A DNA stretch of 64,000 nt from Aminobacterium colombiense DSM 12261 (GTDB lineage: Bacteria; Synergistota; Synergistia; Synergistales; Aminobacteriaceae). The translations under genes were made by a program, and so were the position numbers. Shown here in pieces: positions 1-9,515 of the stretch. Every line of letters begins with the position of its first letter. Positions within the stretch are counted from its first letter, which is position 1. The notes under the pieces are model-generated. The model searched no databases and was not told where the DNA came from. It saw only the letters and a program-made list of their open reading frames with translations. The stretch covers positions 1,178,001 through 1,242,000 of the forward strand of contig NC_014011.1 in the NCBI RefSeq assembly GCF_000025885.1, read 5' to 3'.

Positions 1-564
1 CGAAAGGTGCGATACTCCTGAATGGACCAGACCAGAAAGGGAGTGATGCCATTTTTTAAGAGACTGGCCTGCAAGTCCGAACATGAGGTCGCCGCTTACA
101 TTAAAACCATATTTCAAAAGCTGATCAACAGCCCATAGAGCCCGTGTTGCGGTATGATGCCTTTTTAGCCATAGAAGTTCATCGTCCCATAGACTTTGTA
201 TCCCTAGACTAACCCTTGTTACACCCCAATCCTTCCACAAAGCCATATGCTCCACTGAGAGAGATTCAGGATTGGCCTCGATTGAAATTTCTGTATCCAA
301 ACAACGTTCAAGGTGGGTCACAAGGGATTCTATAAGTCTCTGCCACTGCAATACCGAAAGGCACGTGGGAGTGCCCCCCCCTACATATAAAGTATGGATA
401 AGGGGCTTTTCGCCATATTGGCGATCCCACCACCGCAACTCCTTCTCTATAGATCGAACATAAGCATCTTTTTCATCGTCTGTCCCTCTCTGGCTATAAA
501 AAGCACAATAGGGACATTTTACAGAACAAAAAGGAACATGAAGATAAACAGAAAGGGGGTCTAT
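1..564 (-). CDS. hemW: HemW-like radical SAM protein, 3' end outside the window
   Basis: HemW is a radical-SAM heme chaperone, often misnamed oxygen-independent coproporphyrinogen oxidase. Reading the minus strand, residues about 9-20 give [12 protein letters not shown], the CxxxCxxC cluster motif. It is followed by Phe two residues later (CAF) rather than the extra Cys of true HemN. GGGTP (about 62-66), EANPE (96-100) and RVSLGIQS (117-124) are the usual radical-SAM and HemW blocks. The frame stays open to base 1, so only about 188 codons are visible. It lies directly downstream of lepA, a common pairing. The start is odd: this frame has no ATG, GTG or TTG between an in-frame stop and the conserved domain. 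Either ATA at 562-564 is the start (GAGGAGG lies about 7 bases upstream), or one C of the CCCCC run at 555-559 is extra and the ATG at 568-570 is the true start. Confidence 0.88.
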   Translation of the reverse strand, partial: MDPLSVYLHVPFCSVKCPYCAFYSQRGTDDEKDAYVRSIEKELRWWDRQYGEKPLIHTLYVGGGTPTCLSVLQWQRLIESLVTHLERCLDTEISIEANPESLSVEHMALWKDWGVTRVSLGIQSLWDDELLWLKRHHTATRALWAVDQLLKYGFNVSGDLMFGLAGQSLKKWHHSLSGLVHSGVSHLS

Positions 565-2372
565 TGTTCATCCTCCTCATCAACCTTGAGAAAAGCAAGG
601 AACGCTTCCTGAGGAATTGAAACCTTCCCCAACTGCTTCATTCGTTTTTTTCCTTCCTTCTGTTTTTCAAGCAGTTTTCTCTTTCGAGAAATATCTCCGC
701 CATAACATTTAGCCAAAACATCTTTACGAAGGGCTTTAACATTCTGCCGAACGATAACTCTTCGTCCTACAGACGCCTGGATCGGCACCTCAAAAAGCTG
801 TCGTGGAATAAGCTCTTTCAGTTTTCTTACCACTGCCTGTCCCCGATGAAATGCCGCATCTTTGTGACAAATAAATGAAAAGGCATCGGCTGCTTCTCCG
901 CTGATAAGCACGTCTACGCGCACCAGGTCTGCCGCACTATACCCGCGATAGTCGTAATCGAGTGATGCAAAACCCCGAGTTTGTGATTTTAGTTTATCAT
1001 GAAAATCAAGTATAAATTCGGCTAAGGGCAAATCATAGACTAAACGAACCCTCTCCGGGGAAAGATAATCCATGGATACGTAGTTTCCACGCTTATCCTG
1101 GCAAAGCTGCATAGCTTTCCCTACAAACTCTGAGGGCAAAAAGGTTGTAAGGCGAATAATGGGCTCGCGCACCTCTTCAATTTCTGATATGTCGGGAAAA
1201 TCCGAAGGTCGGTGGGCCTCTATAATATCTCCCTCTTTTGTAGTTATTTCATATAGAACGTTAGGAGCGGTAGCCACAAGATCTACGCCAAATTCTCTGT
1301 GCAGACGCTCTTTCGCCACGTCCATGTGCAATAGTCCCAGAAAGCCGCATCTGAAGCCAAATCCAAGGGCCTCGGAAGATTCTGGCTCGAAGGTAATGGA
1401 TGAGTCGTTTAGGGTCAGTTTTTCAAGGGCATCACGAAGCTGAGGATAATCATCTCTCTCCACAGGGTAAAATCCGCAGAAAACAACTGGCTTTACCTTC
1501 TTGTACCCTGGCAATTGTTTGACCGCTGGTTTCTCATAATCAGTAATAGTATCTCCCACATGGGCCTCAGCTACTGTTTTGATATTGGCTATGACATACC
1601 CCACTTCCCCGGCTGAAAGGGTTTCCACAGGTTCGAAAAGAGGTCTGAAAACTCCCACTTCCTCTATTTGATAAGACGAGCCCGTCACCATGAAACGAAC
1701 ATTCTGACCAGCCGTAATGGTGCCATTTACAACCCTGACATAACAGATAACACCACGATAATTGTTATAAACGGAGTCGAAGATCAACGCCTGAAGGGGG
1801 GCTTCCGTATCTCCTTCTGGTGCCGGAACCTGGGCTACAATCCGTTCAAGAATATCCTGTATGCCTATTCCTTCCTTGGCGCTTGCTAAAATAGCGCCAT
1901 CAGCGTCTATACCGACAACTTCCTCTATTTCTTTTTGAACCGATTCCGGGTGGGCTGATGGAAGGTCAATTTTGTTGATGACCGGTATTATTTCAAGCCC
2001 CTGGTCTACCGCCATATAGGCATTGGCCACCGTCTGGGCTTCCACGCCCTGGGATGCATCAACCACAAGCAGAGCCCCTTCACAGGACGCAATAGACCTG
2101 GACACTTCGTAGGTAAAATCCACGTGTCCTGGGGTGTCGATCAGATTCAGTATGTATTCGTTGCCGTCCTTACTCTTATAACTCATTCTCACCGGCACAA
2201 GTTTGATGGTTATTCCCCGTTCTCGCTCCAGATCAAGGGAATCAAGAAGCTGAGCCTTCATTTTTCTAATTTCCACCGTCCCTGTATATTCAATAAGACG
2301 GTCGGCCAGCGTTGACTTCCCATGGTCAATATGGGCGATAATACAAAAGTTGCGTATTCTAGAAAGACTCAT
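561..2372 (-). CDS. lepA: Elongation factor 4 (LepA), ribosomal back-translocase GTPase
   Basis: LepA is a translational GTPase that binds stalled or mis-translocated ribosomes. The 603 residues match the family length. Visible motifs are the P-loop AHIDHGKS (13-20), the switch II block DTPGHVDF (79-86) and NKID (133-136). The EF-G-like domains and the LepA-specific C-terminal domain follow, with a basic tail rich in [15 protein letters not shown]. The ATG at 2372 has a GGAGGG-like SD about 11 bases upstream. The stop overlaps the proposed start of hemW by three bases, which suggests translational coupling. It is transcribed divergently from the purine operon across an AT-rich gap. No unusual residues were noticed. 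Confidence 0.98.
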   Translation of the reverse strand: MSLSRIRNFCIIAHIDHGKSTLADRLIEYTGTVEIRKMKAQLLDSLDLERERGITIKLVPVRMSYKSKDGNEYILNLIDTPGHVDFTYEVSRSIASCEGALLVVDASQGVEAQTVANAYMAVDQGLEIIPVINKIDLPSAHPESVQKEIEEVVGIDADGAILASAKEGIGIQDILERIVAQVPAPEGDTEAPLQALIFDSVYNNYRGVICYVRVVNGTITAGQNVRFMVTGSSYQIEEVGVFRPLFEPVETLSAGEVGYVIANIKTVAEAHVGDTITDYEKPAVKQLPGYKKVKPVVFCGFYPVERDDYPQLRDALEKLTLNDSSITFEPESSEALGFGFRCGFLGLLHMDVAKERLHREFGVDLVATAPNVLYEITTKEGDIIEAHRPSDFPDISEIEEVREPIIRLTTFLPSEFVGKAMQLCQDKRGNYVSMDYLSPERVRLVYDLPLAEFILDFHDKLKSQTRGFASLDYDYRGYSAADLVRVDVLISGEAADAFSFICHKDAAFHRGQAVVRKLKELIPRQLFEVPIQASVGRRVIVRQNVKALRKDVLAKCYGGDISRKRKLLEKQKEGKKRMKQLGKVSIPQEAFLAFLKVDEEDEQ

Positions 2373-2560
2373 ATTTAAACTATTCCCTCCGCTTCTCCTC
2401 TTTCGAAGGCAGTTGTCTCTTCATTTTTAACAAAATTCCGAACCATATACACTATAATTATTACAAACCACCATTCTACAATTATAGATGAACATATATT
2501 ATACAGAAACAAATGACATTATACCCGAAAAGACATTCCAAACATATTTCTTGATAATGC

Positions 2561-2583
2561 CTCTGACTTGCCATCAGACAGAG
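2561..2583. other. Hairpin in the lepA-purC gap
   Basis: CTCTGACT and AGACAGAG can pair (8 bp with one A-A mismatch) around a 7-base loop. It lies upstream of the purC promoter, so it is not part of the purC leader. The rest of the gap 2373-2560 is AT-rich and should hold the lepA promoter, but I could not pick one convincingly. No purine riboswitch consensus is present. Confidence 0.35.
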
Positions 2584-2591
2584 ACAATAAA

Positions 2592-2611
2592 AAGGCTGGG
2601 AAGCCTTTTTT
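2592..2611. terminator. Short bidirectional terminator-like hairpin upstream of the pur promoter
   Basis: AAGGCT and AGCCTT pair around a short loop, with a T-run on the plus side and an A-run on the other side, so it could act in either direction. It sits 50 bases before the purC promoter and would insulate the operon from upstream transcription. Confidence 0.5.
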
Positions 2612-2661
2612 CCCATACATAAACGCCCTTTCGCAATCTCTCGAAACAGAAGAGGTAAAGG

Positions 2662-2690
2662 TTGACATTTTTCAGGCTAAGAATAATAAT
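2662..2690 (+). promoter_or_regulatory. Sigma-70-type promoter of the purine operon
   Basis: TTGACA (2662-2667), 17-base spacer, AATAAT (2685-2690). The expected transcript start is about 2697, leaving a leader of about 25 bases before purC. That is too short for a riboswitch, so any purine control is probably by a repressor. No PurR-like box was identified. Confidence 0.75.
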
Positions 2691-2722
2691 GTAAGCATAT
2701 ACCCTTTTTGGAGGTGCCTTAC

Positions 2723-3442
2723 ATGGTAAAAAAAGAGCTTTTATATGAAGGAAAAGCCAAAAAAATGTACAAAACAGATGATCCAAATATGATTATTGTA
2801 GAGTACAAAAATGACCTCACGGCGTTCAATGCCCTGAAAAAGGATTCTATTGAAGGGAAAGGTTCCCTCAACAACGCTATTAGTGCTTCTCTTTTCGAGT
2901 ATATGAACGAAAATGGCATACCGAACCATTTTATCCAGAAAATTGACGATACTCACCAGATTGTAAAAAAAGTAAGAATCCTTCCCGTCGAAGTCGTGGT
3001 TCGGAACATTACCACCGGAACCCTTTGCAAACGCCTTGGCATCGAAGAAAACATCCGTCTCCCCCGTCCCCTAATAGAATTCTATTACAAAAATGACCAG
3101 CTCGGCGATCCCCTTATCCTTGAAGACCATGCCGAACTCTTTGGCTGGGCTACAAAAGAACAAATTTCCTTTATGAAAGAAACATCTTTGAAAGTCAATA
3201 CACTGATGAGTGCCTATTTTGACACTCTGAATATCATTCTGGTGGATTTCAAGCTTGAGTTCGGGGTGGATGCAAATGGCACTATTCTTCTGGCCGACGA
3301 AATGTCACCAGACACCTGCCGTTTTTGGGATAAGACCACAATGAAAAAACTTGACAAAGACAGATTCCGGAAAGATCTTGGCGATGTTCTAGGCGCATAC
3401 AGAGAGATCTGGCGTCGTATTTCTGAAAAGGAGGCAAATTAA
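2723..3442 (+). CDS. purC: SAICAR synthetase (PurC)
   Basis: This enzyme joins aspartate to CAIR with ATP to form SAICAR, step 8 of de novo purine synthesis. The 239-residue length is normal. Signatures are LYEGKAKKMY near the N-terminus, the VVVRNITTG block, and LADEMSPDTCRFWD in the SAICAR_synt region. The ATG at 2723 is chosen because GGAGGTG lies 6 bases upstream; a TTG five codons earlier overlaps this SD. It is the first gene of a ten-gene operon, and its stop is immediately followed by purS. Confidence 0.98.
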   Translation: MVKKELLYEGKAKKMYKTDDPNMIIVEYKNDLTAFNALKKDSIEGKGSLNNAISASLFEYMNENGIPNHFIQKIDDTHQIVKKVRILPVEVVVRNITTGTLCKRLGIEENIRLPRPLIEFYYKNDQLGDPLILEDHAELFGWATKEQISFMKETSLKVNTLMSAYFDTLNIILVDFKLEFGVDANGTILLADEMSPDTCRFWDKTTMKKLDKDRFRKDLGDVLGAYREIWRRISEKEAN

Positions 3443-3694
3443 ATGACCTTTAACGTAAAACTTTTAGTCTATCCAAAAGAAGAGGTGCTTGATTCTCCGG
3501 GAAAAGCCGTTGCCGGCTCCCTTTTATCTTTAGGGTATTCTTCTGTAAAAAACGTGCGCATTGGACGCTATATCCAGCTATTGATCAATAGCGACACGGC
3601 AGAAGAGGCACGTCAGCAAGTGGAAAAGATGTGTGATGATCTTCTTGTAAATTCCCTTATTGAGGAATTTACCATTATTTCAGTGGAGGCATAG
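3443..3694 (+). CDS. purS: FGAM synthase subunit PurS
   Basis: PurS is the small subunit that links PurL and PurQ and passes ammonia from glutaminase to synthetase in organisms with the small PurL. The 83 residues show the family pattern: VYPKEEVLDSPGKAV at the N-terminus, VKNVRIGRYIQL in the centre and a VEKMCDDLLVN helix. It starts one base after purC stops, with an AAGGAGG SD inside the end of purC. Presence of purS, purQ and a 718-residue purL fits the three-subunit enzyme. Confidence 0.96.
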   Translation: MTFNVKLLVYPKEEVLDSPGKAVAGSLLSLGYSSVKNVRIGRYIQLLINSDTAEEARQQVEKMCDDLLVNSLIEEFTIISVEA

Positions 3695-3696
3695 CC

Positions 3697-4404
3697 GTGA
3701 AAGCATGTGTAGTGGTCTTTCCTGGAAGCAACTGCGACCAGGACGTAGTCTATGCCCTGCGCCATGTAGTTCAGGCCACAGTAGAAACTGTGTGGCATAA
3801 AGAAAAGAACCTGCCAGCAAACACGGATCTTGTTGTTCTGCCAGGAGGCTACTCCTACGGTGACTATCTTCGCACTGGCGCTATGGCTGCACGCTCTCCA
3901 ATTATGGATGCCATTCGTGAGTATTCTGAAAAGGGGGGGCTCCTTCTTGGTATTTGTAACGGTTTTCAGATACTTACAGAGGCCGGTCTTCTGCCTGGAG
4001 TGCTTCTTGCGAACAAATTTCTTCGTTTTATCTGCAGCCCCTGTTATTTGAAGGTAGAACGCAATGACACACCCTTTACCCTTCGCTACTCTAAAGGACA
4101 GATAGTTCAGTTCCCCATCGCCCATCATGAAGGGCTTTTTTATCTTCCGGAAGAAGATTTGAAAGTACTGGAAAAAAATAATCAGGTGGTGTTCAGATAT
4201 GCTTCCCGCGATGGAGAAATAGCTGAGCAGCACAACCCAAACGGAGCTTTACACCATATTGCAGGGATTACCAATGAAAAAGGAAATATCTTAGGTCTTA
4301 TGCCTCACCCGGAACGAGCCAGCGAACTGCTTTTAGGCGGAGACGACGGAGCTGTAATGTGGCAATCGATCAAAGCATGGATCAAAAAGGAAGGTGTCAG
4401 ATGA
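3697..4404 (+). CDS. purQ: FGAM synthase glutaminase subunit PurQ
   Basis: PurQ is a class I glutamine amidotransferase that feeds ammonia to PurL. The nucleophile is Cys87 in [10 protein letters not shown]; the catalytic His-Glu pair is in LMPHPERA near the C-terminus. The start is GTG at 3697, two bases after purS, with GGAGG upstream. The stop overlaps the purL start as ATGA. The length of 235 residues is typical. Confidence 0.97.
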   Translation: MKACVVVFPGSNCDQDVVYALRHVVQATVETVWHKEKNLPANTDLVVLPGGYSYGDYLRTGAMAARSPIMDAIREYSEKGGLLLGICNGFQILTEAGLLPGVLLANKFLRFICSPCYLKVERNDTPFTLRYSKGQIVQFPIAHHEGLFYLPEEDLKVLEKNNQVVFRYASRDGEIAEQHNPNGALHHIAGITNEKGNILGLMPHPERASELLLGGDDGAVMWQSIKAWIKKEGVR

Positions 4405-6557
4405 TGGACTATCGCCTGGCTGGATTGAGACAGGAAGAATATGAAGAGATAAAACGCGTTCTTGGCCGTGAACCCAACGAAAACGAACTTCGTATCATGG
4501 GAGTTATGTGGTCAGAACACTGCAGCTATAAATCGACGAAACATCTTCTGCGCAATTTTCCCACCACTGGAGAAAAAGTCATCCTTGGCCCCGGTGAAAA
4601 TGCTGGCGTAGTCGACGCTGGCAATGGATGGGGAGCAGCCTTTAAAGTAGAGAGCCATAACCATCCCTCTGCCGTTGCGCCCTACCAGGGAGCAGCCACT
4701 GGCGTAGGCGGCATCATCCGTGATGTCCTTGCTCTTGGTGCCAGACCTGCCGCATCTATGGACGGTCTTTTCTTTGGCGATCCTGAAAACAGGAGAACGC
4801 AGACACTTTCACAGGGAATCGTGGAAGGAGTGGGCGGTTACGGCAACCCTGTTGGAGTTCCCACAGTAGGAGGAAAAACTGTATATGATTCCTGCTATAC
4901 CGATAATCCCCTCGTCAACGCTTTTAATCTTGGCCTTGTCCGCCTTGACCAGCTTGTAAGTTCTAAAACAGCCAGACCCGGCCTTCGAGTTCTGATCCTT
5001 GGTTCTAAAACGGGAAGGGATGGAATAGCTGGCGCAGCTTTTGCATCAGCCGAGCTTTCGGACGACACGAAGTCAAGCCGCCCTTCCATACAGATCGGAG
5101 ACCCTTTTACAGAAAAGCTGCTGATCGAAGCCTGTCTTGAACTCAGAGATAAAAAACTTATTGTCAGCATGCAGGACATGGGAGCCGCCGGCATTACGTC
5201 TTCTTCCAGCGAAATAGCTGCTAAGAGCGGCGTTGGCATGATCCTCCATTTCGATAAGGTTCCTCTTCGAGAAGAAGGAATGACCCCTTGGGAAATTGCC
5301 TTATCAGAATCCCAAGAGAGAATGCTCCTTATCGTCGAGCCAGAAGATTATGACGAGGTAGCTGCTGTTGCTTCTAAGTGGGGGCTTGACTGTACCGATA
5401 TCGGAGAAACCATCCCCGGAGATCAGTACACCATCCTGTGGAACTCCGAAGTTGTGGCTCAAATGCCAGCCTCCCTTATTGGAGACCGTTGCCCATCCAT
5501 ACACTGGCCCTCAAAACGTCCGGGAGACCTTGAAAAAAGATGGGAATTCGATCTGGAAGATCTGCCCATGCCAGAAGATTTCAATAAGGCCGTACTTGAT
5601 CTTGTAACATCTCCATCTCTTCGAAGCAGACGGTGGATATATGAACAATACGACCAGATGGTCCAGGCCAATACTGTTCAGGGACCGGGGGCGCCAGTCA
5701 GTGTTATCAGAATAAAGGAAACCGGTCGTCTCATAGCCATGACAATGGAATCCGACCCATGGAAATGCTACCTCGACCCCTACCGCGGCGGAGCCGAAAC
5801 TGTTGCCCGCTCCATCAGAGCGCTGGCCGTGGCAGGAGCTACTCCCCTTGGCCTCACAGACTGTCTGAACTTCCCTTCACCGGAAAAGCCTGAGCAATAT
5901 TGGGAGCTGGAAGAGGTTGTCCACGGAATGTCAGATTGCTGTAAAAACCTGGAGTGCCCTGTGGTTTCCGGTAATGTGAGCCTTTACAATGAAAGTTCAA
6001 CTCAGCGCATTCTTCCAACCCCTGTTGTGGGAACCGTAGGGGTTATAGATTCACCTGACCATTATCTTAGAAGCGGCACCTGGCAGGAAGGGGATCATCT
6101 TTTTCTCGTTGGTGCGATGAATGCTCCTCTGGACGGCAGCCAGTATCTCTTGCAGGCTACTGGAAAGACAATGGGGCGGCCACTGCCCTTCACCCCAGAA
6201 ATAGAGACGGATTTTTCCCTTCGCGCCCTTAAAACAGCGCGGCAGCAGCTTGCCCATAGCGGTCGACCCATCGCTGGCGGCGGGCTGGCAGCGGCACTGG
6301 TAAAAGAAGCCGTAATGACCGGTCTTGGAGCGGCGATGAGGATGCCCTTCCCAACCCGCATGGATGTTTTTCTCTTCGGAGAAGGCACTCCGCGAGCCCT
6401 CTACGCTGTCCCTTCAGACAAAGTGGTGCAGTTCAGGTTAGTATGGAATGGATTTCCCTTTGTGGAACTCGGTCAGATTGGTGGAAACTATCTAACACTC
6501 GAAAATATATTCGATCTTCCAGTCCCGGTTCTCACTGAGCGTTGGGAGGGGCGTTAA
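4401..6557 (+). CDS. purL: FGAM synthase large subunit PurL (small type)
   Basis: PurL carries the ATP-dependent synthetase activity converting FGAR to FGAM. At 718 residues it is the short form that needs PurS and PurQ. It carries [20 protein letters not shown] for nucleotide and phosphate binding and two AIRS-like halves (first from about 60, second from about 430). The ATG at 4401 overlaps the purQ stop (ATGA), with AAGGAAGG upstream; a second ATG follows directly. The frame is open 14 codons further up, but that would lie inside purQ without an SD. Confidence 0.97.
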   Translation: MMDYRLAGLRQEEYEEIKRVLGREPNENELRIMGVMWSEHCSYKSTKHLLRNFPTTGEKVILGPGENAGVVDAGNGWGAAFKVESHNHPSAVAPYQGAATGVGGIIRDVLALGARPAASMDGLFFGDPENRRTQTLSQGIVEGVGGYGNPVGVPTVGGKTVYDSCYTDNPLVNAFNLGLVRLDQLVSSKTARPGLRVLILGSKTGRDGIAGAAFASAELSDDTKSSRPSIQIGDPFTEKLLIEACLELRDKKLIVSMQDMGAAGITSSSSEIAAKSGVGMILHFDKVPLREEGMTPWEIALSESQERMLLIVEPEDYDEVAAVASKWGLDCTDIGETIPGDQYTILWNSEVVAQMPASLIGDRCPSIHWPSKRPGDLEKRWEFDLEDLPMPEDFNKAVLDLVTSPSLRSRRWIYEQYDQMVQANTVQGPGAPVSVIRIKETGRLIAMTMESDPWKCYLDPYRGGAETVARSIRALAVAGATPLGLTDCLNFPSPEKPEQYWELEEVVHGMSDCCKNLECPVVSGNVSLYNESSTQRILPTPVVGTVGVIDSPDHYLRSGTWQEGDHLFLVGAMNAPLDGSQYLLQATGKTMGRPLPFTPEIETDFSLRALKTARQQLAHSGRPIAGGGLAAALVKEAVMTGLGAAMRMPFPTRMDVFLFGEGTPRALYAVPSDKVVQFRLVWNGFPFVELGQIGGNYLTLENIFDLPVPVLTERWEGR

Positions 6558-7931
6558 ATGTGCGGTGTCTTCGGTGCGTTTACCCAAAATGGAGGGCCTG
6601 TCCTTGAAGATGTGTATCTCGGTCTTTATGCCCTTCAGCATCGGGGGCAGGAATCAGCAGGTGTTGCCTGGGTAGATGACAACAACGCAATAAGAACTCA
6701 AAAGGGAAATGGGCTGGTCCACCTCGCCCTTGATCAGGAAGCTTTGGCTAAAATAGACACTCGATGTGCAATTGGGCATGTACGGTATTCCACTGCGGGT
6801 GGTTCCGACCCAAGAAACATTCAGCCCCTTACCGCCAGCAATTCCAGAGGTTCTGTTGCTGTCGCCCATAACGGCAACATTACAAACGCCGAAGCACTGA
6901 AACAATACCTTGAAAACAGGGGGGCTATTTTCCACTCCCTTACTGATACTGAAGTGTTGCTACACCTCATGGCTCATCAGCCCCATAAACCCATGATCGA
7001 TGCTTTTGTCGACTCTCTGAGGCGGCTCAAGGGCGCCTATTCCCTGGTTATGATTCTCGACGGGAAATTGGTAGCTGCGCGGGACCCATGGGGGTTCCGC
7101 CCCCTGGTCATTGGACAGCGCGATCGTATCATATATGTTTCTTCTGAAACATGCGCACTGGACCTTGTAGGGGCGAAAGCACTTCGAGAAGTCGCGCCTG
7201 GCGAAGTGGTGGTTATTGACAAGGATGAGATAAAAAGCATTAGAATTCCTGTTCAGACCAAGTGTCATTATCAGTGCTCCTTCGAATATGTTTATTTCGC
7301 CCGCCCCGACAGCATCCTGGCAGGTCGTTCTGTTTACGCTGTCCGCAAAGCACTGGGGCACTGCCTGGCTAAAAGAGCTCCATGTCTTTCCGCAAACATG
7401 GTCACAGGGATGCCGGATAGCGGAACCATCGCTTCTATGGGATTTGCGGAAGGAAGCACTCTCCCCTATGAAAAGGCCATCGTACGAAACCGATATGTGG
7501 GACGAACCTTTATTAACCCTACACAGAGAGTCAGAGAACTTGGGGTCCGTATCAAATTGAACCCTATACATGATCTGATCAAAGATCGCAAGATCGTAGT
7601 TATCGACGATTCTATCGTACGGGGAACAACAAGTCAGCGCATCATAGCCATGATCCGAGCGGGGGGAGCAAAAGAAGTCCATGTACGGATCTCTTCTCCT
7701 CCCGTCTGTTTCCCCTGTTACTACGGGATCGATACGCCAAGCCGTGTTGAATTGGCCGCTGCCCGTATGAATATTAAGGAGTTGGAGAAAATTATAGGAG
7801 CCGATTCCCTGGAATATATTACTGTTGACGATCTTGTCCAGGCCATCGGATTACCCCGTAACGAACTCTGTACCGCATGTTTTACGGGAGAATATATGGA
7901 AGGAGAAACTCAGGATGAGCTTGAGCTATAA
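6558..7931 (+). CDS. purF: Amidophosphoribosyltransferase (PurF), Fe-S type
   Basis: PurF makes phosphoribosylamine from PRPP and glutamine, the committed step. The protein starts Met-Cys-Gly-Val-Phe, so Cys2 becomes the N-terminal nucleophile after Met removal, with no propeptide. The PRPP loop is VVIDDSIVRGTTS. Cysteines in YQCSFEY, FPCYYGID and the C-terminal LCTAC correspond to the four ligands of the 4Fe-4S cluster known from Bacillus-type PurF, which makes the enzyme oxygen-sensitive and suits an anaerobe (inference by motif). The start codon follows the purL stop directly. Confidence 0.97.
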   Translation: MCGVFGAFTQNGGPVLEDVYLGLYALQHRGQESAGVAWVDDNNAIRTQKGNGLVHLALDQEALAKIDTRCAIGHVRYSTAGGSDPRNIQPLTASNSRGSVAVAHNGNITNAEALKQYLENRGAIFHSLTDTEVLLHLMAHQPHKPMIDAFVDSLRRLKGAYSLVMILDGKLVAARDPWGFRPLVIGQRDRIIYVSSETCALDLVGAKALREVAPGEVVVIDKDEIKSIRIPVQTKCHYQCSFEYVYFARPDSILAGRSVYAVRKALGHCLAKRAPCLSANMVTGMPDSGTIASMGFAEGSTLPYEKAIVRNRYVGRTFINPTQRVRELGVRIKLNPIHDLIKDRKIVVIDDSIVRGTTSQRIIAMIRAGGAKEVHVRISSPPVCFPCYYGIDTPSRVELAAARMNIKELEKIIGADSLEYITVDDLVQAIGLPRNELCTACFTGEYMEGETQDELEL

Positions 7932-8907
7932 AGAAGCCGGTGTTGACATTGAAGGCGGCAATGAGTGGGTTCGTACCATCGGCCGCATTATGTCGACCCT
8001 ACCAAGAGATCCTAACGTGGTAGGTGGAATTGGAGGATTTAGCGGCCTTTACAAAATAAGCGATGATCTGATGCTTGCCGGCTGCTGTGACGGCGTAGGA
8101 ACAAAACTGGAAGTTGCCAAACTGGCCTCTGATTACAGCGGCCTTGGCCAGGATCTGGTGGCCATGAATGTTAATGACCTCATCACCTGCGGCGCCAAAC
8201 CTCTCTTCTTTCTGGACTATATTGCATGTGGGCGCTTAGACCAAGACGTGCTCGCACCAATTGTTAAAAGCGCGGCAGAAGCCTGTATAGAAAGCGGCTG
8301 CGCCCTTCTCGGAGGAGAAACAGCGGAAATGCCGGGAGTCTACCCTGAAACCGGCTTTGATCTCGCAGGTTTTTCTGTCGGCATCGTATCGGCTTCAAAG
8401 CTGATAGATGGGCGTTCCATAGAAAAAGGAGACGTTCTCGTCGGTCTGCCAAGCTCTGGCATCCATAGCAACGGCTATAGCCTTGTGAGGAAAGTACTTC
8501 TGGAAGGGGAAAGGGCCCTGCCCATAGACACCTTTCTTCCCCAGCTGGGGGAATCGTTGTCAAAGGCCCTTCTTCGTCCAACTCGCCTCTACCCAAGAAT
8601 TGCTTTAAAAACCATAGAAAGACACCAGATCCACGGGATGGCCCATATTACCGGCGGCGGGCTGGAAGAGAACATACAGAGGGTTTTACCTTCGGGGCTA
8701 TCGCTCCATGTGGATTTTTCAGCATGGGAACGTCCTGCAGTTTTCCAGGTGATCTCTGAGGCAGGCGTAGAAGAAAAAGAAATGCGTCATGTATTTAACC
8801 TTGGTATTGGATACAGCTTCATAGTTTCTCCTTCTGATGCGGATGGCATTGTTGGCTTTCTGACCAGAGAAGGCGAAAAACCTGTGATATTCGGAGAAGT
8901 TTACTAG
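7915..8907 (+). CDS. purM: AIR synthetase (PurM)
   Basis: PurM closes the imidazole ring of FGAM to give AIR, using ATP. The 330-residue protein begins MSLSYKEAGVDIEGG, the usual N-terminus, so the ATG at 7915 is preferred over an upstream start in the same frame. GIGGFSGLY, GCCDGVGTKL, AMNVNDLITCGAKP and LLGGETAEMPG are the PurM blocks, with HITGGG further on. It overlaps the end of purF by 17 bases, pointing to coupled translation. Confidence 0.97.
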   Translation: MSLSYKEAGVDIEGGNEWVRTIGRIMSTLPRDPNVVGGIGGFSGLYKISDDLMLAGCCDGVGTKLEVAKLASDYSGLGQDLVAMNVNDLITCGAKPLFFLDYIACGRLDQDVLAPIVKSAAEACIESGCALLGGETAEMPGVYPETGFDLAGFSVGIVSASKLIDGRSIEKGDVLVGLPSSGIHSNGYSLVRKVLLEGERALPIDTFLPQLGESLSKALLRPTRLYPRIALKTIERHQIHGMAHITGGGLEENIQRVLPSGLSLHVDFSAWERPAVFQVISEAGVEEKEMRHVFNLGIGYSFIVSPSDADGIVGFLTREGEKPVIFGEVY

Positions 8908-8909
8908 TC

Positions 8910-9515
8910 ATGCCCCGTATCGCTATCCTCATCTCTGGAACAGGAACCAATATGGCTGAAATCAATAAGAGAGTTAAGAGCCATGACCTTTCCTGTGAAA
9001 TTTCTTTTGTAGCAAGCGATAATCCTGTCGCATTAGGCTTGCAATATGCCCAGAGTGAGGGGCTCGAAACAGTGCTGCTTCCCTATGGAACAGAGGGGAG
9101 AGACAAAGCAGAAAAGGTATTGCATGATCTCTGTTGTTCCCGTGATGTTGAATGGATCGTCCTCGCAGGCTTTATGAAAATCCTTTCACCCAGGTTTGTG
9201 AGGAAATGGGAACGGAAAATCGTTAATATACATCCGGCCCTTCTTCCTTCCTTCCCAGGAACAAATGGGGCCAGGGATGCCTGGGACTATGGCGTAAGAG
9301 TAACAGGGGTGACGGTCCATTTAGTGGACAGCGGAGTGGATACTGGTATTATTCTTTCTCAAAAAGCCGTTACTATTGAAAAAGAAGACACCCTTGATTA
9401 TCTTGTAAAAAAGATCCATGAGGTAGAATATGATCTCTATTGGCAAACACTTAAAAAGCTATTCCAAGGCGCATATTCTTTTCAAGGGAGGAGAGCAATA
9501 GATGACAGCAACTAA
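8910..9515 (+). CDS. purN: GAR formyltransferase (PurN)
   Basis: PurN transfers a formyl group from 10-formyl-THF to glycinamide ribonucleotide. The 201 residues show ISGTGTNM near the N-terminus, the catalytic NIHPALLPSFPG block (Asn, His) and the DSGVDTG block carrying the catalytic Asp. It starts two bases after the purM stop and overlaps purH by 14 bases. No purT is present in the window, so formate-dependent formylation is not indicated here. Confidence 0.96.
   Translation: MPRIAILISGTGTNMAEINKRVKSHDLSCEISFVASDNPVALGLQYAQSEGLETVLLPYGTEGRDKAEKVLHDLCCSRDVEWIVLAGFMKILSPRFVRKWERKIVNIHPALLPSFPGTNGARDAWDYGVRVTGVTVHLVDSGVDTGIILSQKAVTIEKEDTLDYLVKKIHEVEYDLYWQTLKKLFQGAYSFQGRRAIDDSN

Noticed and set aside
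2373-2722. Possible purine riboswitch before the pur operon
   Set aside because: The promoter leaves only about 25 bases of leader, and no purine-aptamer core was found in the gap.
6960-7682. Long open frame antisense to purF
   Set aside because: It is a shadow of a well-conserved gene, has no SD and no recognisable protein pattern.
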